Source: Lignipirellula cremea (GTDB taxonomy: Bacteria; Planctomycetota; Planctomycetia; Pirellulales; Pirellulaceae). Taken from it: a stretch of 64,000 nucleotides of DNA. The translations under genes and the position numbers were made by a program. Shown piece by piece: positions 19,114 to 26,521 of this stretch. The DNA lies in NCBI RefSeq assembly GCF_007751035.1, contig NZ_CP036433.1, forward strand, positions 7,669,001 through 7,733,000, written 5' to 3'. The notes under the pieces are model-generated. The model searched no databases and was not told the origin of the DNA. It was given only the letters and a program-made list of their open reading frames with translations. Position 1 is the stretch's first letter. Every line of letters begins with the position of its first letter.

Positions 19114-20040
19114 TCAGCTGACCAGCCCTTTGGTGACCATCATGAAGACATCTTCCAGGGTGGGGTCTTTCTCGGCGAAACTGCGAATGCCGACCTGCTG
19201 GTGCATTAACTGCTGCAGCAGCTGGGCCACGCCGGCGTCGTCGGTTTCCAGTTCGACCAGCGCCCGGTTCTGCTCGACTTGCATGTCGCGATAGGCGGGC
19301 GAGCTGCGTACAATCGACAGGCCGGCGTCCATGCTGGCGGTGAATTTGATCTCAATCATCCGGTTCCCGCGGATGCGGCGGTAGACGTCGTCGATCGGTC
19401 CGTGCATCAGCAGCTGGCCCCGTTCGATAATCCCGATCGATGTGCAACAATCGGCCAGCTCCGTCAGGATATGGCTGGAAATCAGAATCGTTTTCCCCAT
19501 CCGACGCAGCTCTTTCAGCAGCGCTTTGACCTCGACCCGGGCCCGCGGATCCAGGCCGCTGGCCGGTTCATCGAGGATCAGCACAGGCGGATCGTGCACC
19601 AGCGTTTTGGCCAGGCAGAGCCGCTGCTTCATCCCGCGGGACAGGCCGTTGACGAAGTCGTCTCTTTTGTGGGTCAGGTCGAGCAGCTCCAGTACGTCGC
19701 CAATGACCTGCTTCCGCTGGGCCTTGCCAATCTGGTACGCCACGGCGAAGAAATCGAGGAACTCCCAGACCTTCATGCCGTCATACACGCCGAAGTTATC
19801 CGGCATGTAGCCGACGCTGCGGCGGACGTTCATCGGGTCGGTGGTGACGGAGAAACCGTTGACTTTCCCTTCTCCGCGGGTCGCTTTGAGCAGGGTGGCC
19901 AGGAAGCGGATACTGGTGCTTTTACCGGCGCCGTTGGGGCCGATAAAGCCAAACACCTCGCCGGCGCCAATGGTCAGGTTCAGGCATTCGACCGCGGTGA
20001 ATTCGCCGTAGTCCTTGCCAAAGTCGATCAATTCGATCAT
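19114..20040 (-). CDS. ABC-2-type transporter ATP-binding protein
   Basis: 308 aa. Walker A GPNGAGKS (about residues 34-41), Q-loop region VGYMPDNFGVYDGMKVWEFL, signature LSRGMKQRL, Walker B PVLILDEPASGLDPRARVE, H-loop SSHILTEL. The C-terminal 90 residues match the domain of DrrA/NatA-like ATPases that pair with ABC-2 permeases. No permease gene adjoins it in the window: the next gene downstream on this strand is the peptide-binding lipoprotein. Its partner must therefore be encoded elsewhere. Confidence 0.93.
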   Translation of the reverse strand: MIELIDFGKDYGEFTAVECLNLTIGAGEVFGFIGPNGAGKSTSIRFLATLLKATRGEGKVNGFSVTTDPMNVRRSVGYMPDNFGVYDGMKVWEFLDFFAVAYQIGKAQRKQVIGDVLELLDLTHKRDDFVNGLSRGMKQRLCLAKTLVHDPPVLILDEPASGLDPRARVEVKALLKELRRMGKTILISSHILTELADCCTSIGIIERGQLLMHGPIDDVYRRIRGNRMIEIKFTASMDAGLSIVRSSPAYRDMQVEQNRALVELETDDAGVAQLLQQLMHQQVGIRSFAEKDPTLEDVFMMVTKGLVS

Positions 20041-20418
20041 GCGAGAAATTACCGATCCGCCAGAGAAACGTCAGCAGGCATCGGTGCAATTTTCCCCGCT
20101 GGAAGCCCGCCTGACAAGCAGCCTGTTTCCCGACAAGCGCCAGCGGGAAGAATGACGGCCGGGGCGGGACGATTTCCGTCCGCAGCAGCCCGACCGGCCG
20201 CCGGCGCGCACCGGAGGCCGTACTATGGCTAAAGAGCGGGGAAAAGAGGGGACAAGCCAGGGTCCCGTGGCGATAGAAGGCAGCGTCAAAAGTCGCTGCG
20301 ACGTTTCCCTGTGGAAGGCTGCCCGTGGGAAACTGCCAGGCAGAAGTCGCCCGCCGGGCGATCCAGGGCAGGGAGGCTGGTTCCCTGCGTGTCGCGGCGG
20401 GCGGAAGCTCGACGGACG
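20041..20418. other. Intergenic region between csrA and ABC ATPase gene
   Basis: No credible gene on either strand; overlapping open frames are low-complexity shadows. It should hold the promoter for the ATPase gene. Confidence 0.45.
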
Positions 20419-20742
20419 TTACATGGCAGCCTGGGTCGCGGGCAAACGACGGCCCAGCGGAGCCGTGCGGCGCCATGCGGGAGCGTCGCCTTCGTTCTCT
20501 TCTTCGTCCAGGCCCAGGTCGGACAGATTCAGCTCAAATTCCAGCACATGGGCCGTTTCTTCGCTCTCGGTTTCCGATGCGGCCGTTTCCTCGTGCAACG
20601 GCAGTTCGCCCCGCACCACACGGACTTCGCGGGGGGCGTCGATGCCGACGCGAACGGTGTTGCCTTTGATTCGCAGGATGGTCAGGGTGATGTCGGAGCC
20701 GATGACAATTTTTTCCTGCAGCTTGCGGGTGAGTACCAACAT
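20419..20742 (-). CDS. csrA: Carbon storage regulator CsrA with acidic C-terminal extension
   Basis: 107 aa from ATG 20742, preceded by AAGGAA 8 nt upstream; the frame is open further upstream but CsrA begins here (MLVLTRKLQEKIVIG). The core covers residues 1-60: KIVIGSDITLTILRIKGNTVRVGIDAP and REVRVVRGEL. Ordinary CsrA is 60-75 aa; this one adds about 45 residues rich in Glu/Ser/Thr (ETAASETESEETAHVLEFEL) then a basic tail. CsrA dimers bind GGA motifs in mRNA leaders and control translation. Its own start lies behind AAGGAA, a possible autoregulation site. Confidence 0.93.
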   Translation of the reverse strand: MLVLTRKLQEKIVIGSDITLTILRIKGNTVRVGIDAPREVRVVRGELPLHEETAASETESEETAHVLEFELNLSDLGLDEEENEGDAPAWRRTAPLGRRLPATQAAM

Positions 20743-21196
20743 GATTGAATTCCTTGTCGCGGTTTTGAAGAGAAGCCGTTCTCGCGTCGTTGGCAACCTG
20801 ACGCGTTTGCGTTTGATGGAAGGATTAAAAAGCAAACGCCGGGCCAAACCGTTCCGCAATACCCGCATATTTTCTTAACTGCCGAATCCAACGTGACTTA
20901 AGAAAAATCAAGAAATTGGCATTGGCGGCAGGAAGGAAAGAATTTACATTCCACGCTGAAACAGTTTCCCTTGGACTTTGCAAGAACTGCAGAAAACAGG
21001 GGAAATTCCCGGCCCTCTCTGTCGCCGGATTGGCCGACTCTAACGGCCGTCGCCCAGGACGAACGCTTTTTCTCCTGGGTCGCATCCCCGAGTTGTCCCG
21101 CGCGGTCCTCCACCACTTGGTGGGCAGGGCAATGAACCTCGCCACTGCGGCGTGTTGCTCTTGCCGCTATCTGGGGGAACTGCTATCGACCGTCTT
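20743..21196. other. Divergent intergenic region between csrA and small lipoprotein gene
   Basis: No convincing gene. In the csrA leader an 8-bp inverted repeat (GCGTTTGC at 20803-20810, GCAAACGC at 20832-20839) could form a hairpin with a 21-nt loop that includes a run of T on the minus strand, placed about 60-100 nt before the csrA start. It may be a leader regulatory structure. Confidence 0.4.
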
Positions 21197-21367
21197 ATGA
21201 AACTTGCCGCCCTGATTGCCGCTGTTCTGGTCGCTTCCCTGTTAGCAGGCTGCGCCAATGTCATGCCCCAGGGCGCCGGCGAGGAGCGGGAATTGCAGCA
21301 GCAGCTGCGACAGACGGATGCGGAAAGATTGCCCTATCCGCGCGGCGTGCACGGCGGCATTCTTTGA
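21197..21367 (+). CDS. Small lipoprotein, 56 aa
   Basis: Starts at ATG 21197. A compact lipoprotein signal (KLAALIAAVLVASLLAGC) with lipobox LLAGC is followed by 37 polar residues (MPQGAGEERELQQQLRQTDA) and ends HGGIL. No family recognised. The strong lipobox is the main reason to call it real despite its length. Confidence 0.6.
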   Translation: MKLAALIAAVLVASLLAGCANVMPQGAGEERELQQQLRQTDAERLPYPRGVHGGIL

Positions 21368-21462
21368 GACGGCTTGCACCGGGGCATGCTCAAACAGAAC
21401 GACCTGCCAGCAAGCAACAGCGGCAGGGCAGGGCGGATGGCAGGTAAACGGCCGCGACCCGG

Positions 21463-21843
21463 CTACGGAGTTGCACAGGCGGCTGCTTCGCCGCAGCAAG
21501 CGTCGACCGTTCCGTTCTGGATCGCTTCCAGTTGCTCGCGGCAATGCGCACAAAAAGCCAGGTGCTCGTCGATCCGCTGCGACATGGCCGGAGTCAGCTT
21601 TTGCTGATGATACTCACCAAGCAGCGGCTGCACTTCGAAACAGGCCAGCCCGGCTGCATTGGCCGACGGCGTTGAAAACTGCAGGTACAGCAGCGACAAG
21701 CAGGAAGTCAGCACCAGCACGCCCACAATCGTGAACGAGGTCGTCTGGCTCTTCCGCCGCACCGACTGGGCGCGCTGCACCATGCCGGTGAGCTCTCCCG
21801 AAGGACACGGTTCCCAGGAGTCAGTAAAGGCGTTCGGGGCCAT
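21463..21843 (-). CDS. Membrane protein with C-terminal zinc-finger anti-sigma-like motif
   Basis: 126 aa. One membrane helix (SFTIVGVLVLTSCLSLLYLQF, about residues 36-56). The C-terminal half contains RIDEHLAFCAHCREQLE, an HxxxCxxC zinc-binding motif as in putative zinc-finger (zf-HC2) anti-sigma factors, plus an extra CC pair near the end. In known anti-sigma factors the zinc finger is N-terminal and cytoplasmic; here it follows the helix, so the orientation is unusual and the anti-sigma role is uncertain. No sigma-factor gene adjoins it. Confidence 0.7.
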   Translation of the reverse strand: MAPNAFTDSWEPCPSGELTGMVQRAQSVRRKSQTTSFTIVGVLVLTSCLSLLYLQFSTPSANAAGLACFEVQPLLGEYHQQKLTPAMSQRIDEHLAFCAHCREQLEAIQNGTVDACCGEAAACATP

Positions 21844-22114
21844 TGGCTTACCAAAATTCGCTTGCGGGATATCGTTCCGGCCTGATTCAACAACACGATT
21901 AGTGCGACGTTTTTTAATACGCCCGTTGGCACTGCTTCAGGCCGCACCCGGCAGCCAGATCGGCGGCTTTCGCACGGTCTTGTGACACAGCCTGTTGCTA
22001 CACCCAACGGAAAAGACGGCGTGGCGACGAATGTCGCCAGAGAACCGCCTGCCTGCTTGTTCATTCTATCTTAATCCAATCCCTCCGACTGTGAGCGCGA
22101 TCACAATCAAAAGA

Positions 22115-22867
22115 TCAGCTTTCCGGAGCGGCGGCCGAACGGACCGACGGCGGCGACGCGCCCGCAGGTTCCGGGCGACCGACCGCCTGGGCCAGTCGCT
22201 TCAGGTCGAGCAGTTCGATCTGACGTCGTCCGATGGCGATGAGTTTCTCGGCCTGCATTTCTCCCAGCACCACGGTGACCGACTCTCGCGTGCTGCCAAT
22301 CACATTCGCCAGTTCCTGGTGCGAAAGTTTGATCCCCAGGGCCACGGCTCCTGGTCCGGCGGACGAGGGCTTGCCGTACTGCTGGGCCAGATCCAGCAGC
22401 AAGTGGGTTAGCCGGTCTCGATTGGACAGGAACAGCAGGTTTTTCAAACGCTGTTCGATCCGCTTGCGGCGCAATCCAATCAGTTTGGTAACGCCCAGGG
22501 CAAGCTGGGGCTGCGATTCCATCAGCCGGTTCATGGCGTCGGCGGGGATCATAACAACCAGCGATTCCTCGACTGCTTCGGCGTATTCGTCGCGCGCGCC
22601 CTGATCAAACAGCGACAGTTCGCCAAACAGCTCGCCCGGCTCAATGAAGGAGAGGATCGACTGCTTCCCTTCGCTGGTAACATGGCAGATTTTGGCCCGA
22701 CCCGAACTCAGCAGGAAAACCGCGTCGCCCTGATCGGCCGGCAGATAAATGGGGGCCCGGCGACGAAAGGTGCGCGCACGACTGCACCGCTCTAATTCCT
22801 GTAGCGCGTCGGTGCTTATACGTTCAAACAGATCGCAACAGCGAAGTTGCCAGTATTGTTCAGCCAT
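22115..22867 (-). CDS. Crp/Fnr-family transcriptional regulator
   Basis: 250 aa from ATG 22867 (MAEQYWQLRCCDLF). N-terminal cyclic-nucleotide-binding-type beta-barrel (about residues 15-130: GDAVFLLSSGRAKICHVTSEGK, FIEPGELFGELSLFDQG) and a C-terminal winged helix (about 150-225) with the Crp recognition helix in LSHQELANVIGSTRESVTVVL. The four-Cys iron-sulfur set of Fnr is absent. The barrel lacks the full cAMP phosphate cassette RxS (it has ARDEY after GELSLFDQG), so the effector is unknown. A Pro/Ser tail follows the DNA-binding domain. Confidence 0.93.
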   Translation of the reverse strand: MAEQYWQLRCCDLFERISTDALQELERCSRARTFRRRAPIYLPADQGDAVFLLSSGRAKICHVTSEGKQSILSFIEPGELFGELSLFDQGARDEYAEAVEESLVVMIPADAMNRLMESQPQLALGVTKLIGLRRKRIEQRLKNLLFLSNRDRLTHLLLDLAQQYGKPSSAGPGAVALGIKLSHQELANVIGSTRESVTVVLGEMQAEKLIAIGRRQIELLDLKRLAQAVGRPEPAGASPPSVRSAAAPES

Positions 22868-23361
22868 CAACCTGGTGCGAAGTAGGAGATTGCCCGAGGA
22901 ATCCACCCTATTATAGACCGACCTCCCGGCCAAACCCAAACAGAAACCGGGCCACTTTCGCAGAAAACGACACGCGCTGTTGAAACCAGGCTTTCAAACC
23001 AGGCAACTCTGGCAAACGGGGAGAACAGGACCGGTTCACTACGGCCACAGGAGGCTATTCCCTGCAGGAAAGCATAACCCCGGGCGCAACGAAAAACGCC
23101 GATGATTCGTACGCTTTCCGTGTGGTGACATCGGCGGGGCGCGAAGCGGCGCAAGCCAGGCAGGAAAACCGCTCCGATTTCGGTTTTGACAGAAACCAGA
23201 AGGGTCGCTATTCTGCCCGCCAAGAGAGACTGCCCCACAAGGATGTGGGGGCGTCTGTACAGCCAGTCCGCCCTGATTGCCGGATCGTTTTCTCCTTTTT
23301 CCTGGGAAAAAGGAACGGACCGCCGCGAGGGGAGACAGGCTCATGATCATGGAGGATCGCC
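22868..23361. other. Divergent promoter region between Crp-family and receiver genes
   Basis: No gene seen. It contains a perfect dyad TCCTTTTTCC-TG-GGAAAAAGGA at 23293-23314, about 50 bp before the receiver gene, which could act as an operator or transcript hairpin. I found no clear Crp half-site pair. Confidence 0.45.
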
Positions 23362-23760
23362 TTGATTTCCGCAATGAATTCCCCGCGGCGAAGCGTGCTG
23401 ATCGTCGACGAGTCGGAAGACTCGCGCGAAGTGCTGCGGACTGCGCTCCAGCAACGCGGCCTGGAAATATTTGAGGCCAGCGAGGCTCGCTCCGGGCTGG
23501 AACTGGCCCGTCTGCACCACCCCCAGTTGATCGTCATCGACCTCGAAGTCGATTCCGCCAGCGACCCGCAAGTTTGCGACAGCTATGGCCAGCAATCGAC
23601 CGACGACCAGAGCCAGCTGCTGCTGCTGGGATCGCTCCGCAGGGGCCGTTGCTACCCGCTGACCGAACAGGTCGTCTCCAAGCCCTATCATTACGCTCCC
23701 CTGATCCGTAAAATCGAAGAGTTGTTGGAGAATTCAATCGTCGCAGAACCGACCTCCTAG
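23362..23760 (+). CDS. Stand-alone response-regulator receiver protein
   Basis: 132 aa. TTG start at 23362 chosen because GGAGG lies 6 nt upstream; an ATG at 23374 would drop four residues. Receiver fold: acidic pocket in VLIVDESEDSREVL (about residues 12-25), phospho-acceptor Asp in LIVIDLE (about 54-60), conserved Lys in VVSKPY near residue 106. No output domain. It is followed 49 bp later by a histidine kinase, its likely phosphodonor. Confidence 0.85.
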   Translation: MISAMNSPRRSVLIVDESEDSREVLRTALQQRGLEIFEASEARSGLELARLHHPQLIVIDLEVDSASDPQVCDSYGQQSTDDQSQLLLLGSLRRGRCYPLTEQVVSKPYHYAPLIRKIEELLENSIVAEPTS

Positions 23761-23809
23761 CACTGGCGAACCAAAGCTGGGCCGGCCGGTTGGCGCCGGA
23801 GGCCCTGTT

Positions 23810-25513
23810 GTGGCAACGCTGTTCGTAATCAAAGGTCGTGACCAGGGTCAAAAATTTGACCTGCCCCGCGCTATCACCACCATTGGCCGGGAAACGACGA
23901 ACGATATTCAACTGAACGACGCCGAAGTCTCAAGGCGCCATGCGGAAATCGTCTTTGACCAGAACCACTTCGCGCTGCGCGATCTGAACAGCGCCAATGG
24001 CGCCTTTGTGAACGCCGAACGGATCGACGCCCGTCGCCTCAAAACGGGCGACCAGGTACAGCTGGGCGGGTCGATCATGATCTTCACCGCCGCGGAAGAG
24101 CAGTCCTCCGATATTTCCGAAGTGGTCGATATCGTCTCGCTCACCGGCGGCGGCTCCGAATCCCGCATTCTCAAATCGATCAGCCAGGAAGAAGGCAGCC
24201 GCCTGCTCGATGGCCGCACCGGCGTAGGCGGCGAAAGTCCCTGGCTGGCCCGCGCCCGGGGCAACCTGCAGATTATGTACCGCACCGCCCTGGCGGTTAG
24301 CCACACGCTGGATATCGACCAGCTGCTACACCGCATTATGGAGCTGATCTTTGAGTGGGTCGAATGCGACCGCGGCTGCATCATGCTCTGCCACCAGGAA
24401 ACCGAAGAGCTGATCCCCAAAGTCAGCCGCACCCGCCGCACCCTGCCCGAAGGCCAGCGCATCCTGATCAGCCGCACCATTCTGGATTACGTGCTGAAAA
24501 AGAAAGAAGGCGTCCACACCAGCGACGCCAAAGACGACAACCGCTGGGATCCCGGCGGCAGCATCGTCAAACTGGGCGTGACCGAAGCCGTCTGCGTCCC
24601 CATGCAAGGCCGCTACGGCGTGGTCGGCGTGATCTATATCGACACCTTCACCCCGCCCGGCCAGTCGCTGAACGCCCAGAACAAATTCTCGTCGGAACAC
24701 CTGAAGCTGATGGTGGCGATCGGCCACCAGGCCGCGCTCGCCGTCGAAGACACCTCGTACTATTCGGCCATGGTCCAGGCCGAACGCCTGGCCGCCGTCG
24801 GCCAGACCATCGCCACGCTGTCCCACCATATCAAAAACATCCTGCAGGGCATCCGCGGCGGCAGCTACCTGATCGAAGAAGGCCTCAAGTCGCAGGACTC
24901 CAACGTGGTCCGCCGCGGCTGGAATATTGTCGACAAGAACCAGGAGAAAATCTCCAACCTGGTCATGGACATGCTGACTTTCAGCAAAGAGCGGGAACCC
25001 GAACTTACCCCCGCCAGCCTGAACGAGGTCGTCGGCGACGTGGTCGAACTGATGCAGACGCGCGCCCTGGAATCCGAAGTCGAATTGGTCGTGAAGCTGG
25101 AAGAAAACATCCCGCTCATGACGTTCGACCCCGACGGACTGCATCGGGCGATCCTCAACATTCTGACCAACGGCATCGATGCCTGCCGCAAGATCGACAA
25201 CGCCCGCATCGAAGTTTCCACCGAGTTTGACCAGACTGCAAACTCGCTCCGCGTGCTGGTGCGCGACAACGGCGAAGGCATCGCCCCCGAAGATATCGAA
25301 CGGATCTTCACCGTATTCGAATCCAACAAAGGCAGTCGCGGCACCGGCCTGGGCTTGCCCGTCAGCCGGAAGATCCTGCGGGAGCACGGCGGCGATATCA
25401 CCGTCGACAGCAAGCCCGGCGAGGGCAGCACCTTCCTGCTGCAGTTCCCCGCCGTTGTCCCCAGCGACGACGAAGAAGACTTCGAGCCGTACGATACGTC
25501 GATGTTCGAATAA
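23810..25513 (+). CDS. FHA-GAF sensor histidine kinase
   Basis: 567 aa, GTG start with GGAGG 7 nt upstream. Order: FHA domain (residues 1-95; ITTIGRETTNDIQLNDAEVS, RRHAEI, NSANGAFVN), GAF domain (about 150-320; CDRGCIMLCHQE, VCVPMQGRYGVVGVIYID), dimerisation region with phosphoacceptor His in TLSHHIKNILQGIRGG (about 338-353), and HATPase domain with N-box ILNILTNGIDACR, G1 VRDNGEGI and G2 GSRGTGLGLPVS. No membrane segment, so it is soluble. The FHA domain suggests that its input includes binding a phosphothreonine protein, perhaps a product of the Ser/Thr kinases common in this phylum. Forms a two-gene unit with the receiver upstream. Confidence 0.95.
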   Translation: MATLFVIKGRDQGQKFDLPRAITTIGRETTNDIQLNDAEVSRRHAEIVFDQNHFALRDLNSANGAFVNAERIDARRLKTGDQVQLGGSIMIFTAAEEQSSDISEVVDIVSLTGGGSESRILKSISQEEGSRLLDGRTGVGGESPWLARARGNLQIMYRTALAVSHTLDIDQLLHRIMELIFEWVECDRGCIMLCHQETEELIPKVSRTRRTLPEGQRILISRTILDYVLKKKEGVHTSDAKDDNRWDPGGSIVKLGVTEAVCVPMQGRYGVVGVIYIDTFTPPGQSLNAQNKFSSEHLKLMVAIGHQAALAVEDTSYYSAMVQAERLAAVGQTIATLSHHIKNILQGIRGGSYLIEEGLKSQDSNVVRRGWNIVDKNQEKISNLVMDMLTFSKEREPELTPASLNEVVGDVVELMQTRALESEVELVVKLEENIPLMTFDPDGLHRAILNILTNGIDACRKIDNARIEVSTEFDQTANSLRVLVRDNGEGIAPEDIERIFTVFESNKGSRGTGLGLPVSRKILREHGGDITVDSKPGEGSTFLLQFPAVVPSDDEEDFEPYDTSMFE

Positions 25514-25613
25514 GACGACCGAACAAATCGCCGTCTCTTCCTTCTCCTCCGCATACCTCCGCCACCCCTGCGGTGAATCCTTTCTTTCGCTGGCTTCCCT
25601 TCCACCGCAACCA

Positions 25614-26342
25614 TCAATCGTAATCAGGTCGCAGGTCGCGCATCCGGCTTTGCAATGCGGCCGCGATCCGTTCCGCGTCTTCGGCCGGGTCGCTGGCGAC
25701 GGGAACCTGACGAGCGTAGAACGGCCGTCCAAACCGCACTGTCATCGGCTGCAGCACGTGCGGGAAACGATTCCCCGGCGGCATGGCGGCGTACGGTCCG
25801 TCCAGGTCGACCGGCAAGGCCGGCACGTTGAATCGGCGGAGCAGATATCCGATCCCCGGCTTGAGTTCCTGCAGCTGACCGTCGTGGGAACGCGTGCCTT
25901 CGGGGAACCAGATCAGGTTCTCTCCCTGATCCAGCACGGCCGCTCCCATCGCCACGGCCGAAGCCCCGCCGACTGGCAACATCCGGCACGCTCTGGCGAC
26001 AAACTCCCGCACCGGATTCCCCTGCACTACTCCCCGCCGGGCGGCCCAGCGAGTGTTAGACAGGAAACGATAACCGAGCGCCGCGGCCAGTGTCGGCGGA
26101 TCGAGCGTACTGGAATGGTTGGGCGTCAGAATCACGGGTCCCGGCGTCTGCAGATACTTGCGGCCTTCCACCCGAAAACGATAAAGCGTGCGCATGGCGA
26201 CCACCGCGACCGCGCAGCACGCAGCGCCCAGCGGCACGCTCGCCCCGCGCGGAGGCGGCAGCCAGGCCTGCTGGTCGTTGTTCAGCACTGCTTCTGGATC
26301 GGCTAAACCATCTTCCACAGTATGGCAAGCAGTATCGGTCAT
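25614..26342 (-). CDS. 1-acyl-sn-glycerol-3-phosphate acyltransferase family protein (PlsC-like)
   Basis: 242 aa. The acyltransferase catalytic motif HX4D is NHSSTLD (about residues 75-81); the phosphate-binding motif FPEGTRS lies about 70 residues further. A hydrophobic segment (AACCAVAVVAMRTLY) precedes the catalytic domain. The enzyme would transfer an acyl chain in phospholipid synthesis at the cytoplasmic face of the membrane. Gene stands alone, convergent with the histidine kinase. Confidence 0.9.
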   Translation of the reverse strand: MTDTACHTVEDGLADPEAVLNNDQQAWLPPPRGASVPLGAACCAVAVVAMRTLYRFRVEGRKYLQTPGPVILTPNHSSTLDPPTLAAALGYRFLSNTRWAARRGVVQGNPVREFVARACRMLPVGGASAVAMGAAVLDQGENLIWFPEGTRSHDGQLQELKPGIGYLLRRFNVPALPVDLDGPYAAMPPGNRFPHVLQPMTVRFGRPFYARQVPVASDPAEDAERIAAALQSRMRDLRPDYD

Positions 26343-26521
26343 CGAACGTCCTCACAACGGCAGGAAAGGGTCAAGACGCAGATGCGCAAGTCCCCCACAG
26401 GATGCGTTCGTTCGTCAGGCGAATAACGATAATCCCCTGAAACGGAAGCGACGCGGCAGATCCCGCATAGCGCCTGTTGCCCGCTACAGGCATCAAATTC
26501 CGTGCCAGAAAAAAACGTCCG

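Noticed and set aside
20225-20878. Plus-strand frame opposite csrA and its upstream region
   Set aside because: Ser/Arg-rich shadow; csrA on the minus strand is clear.
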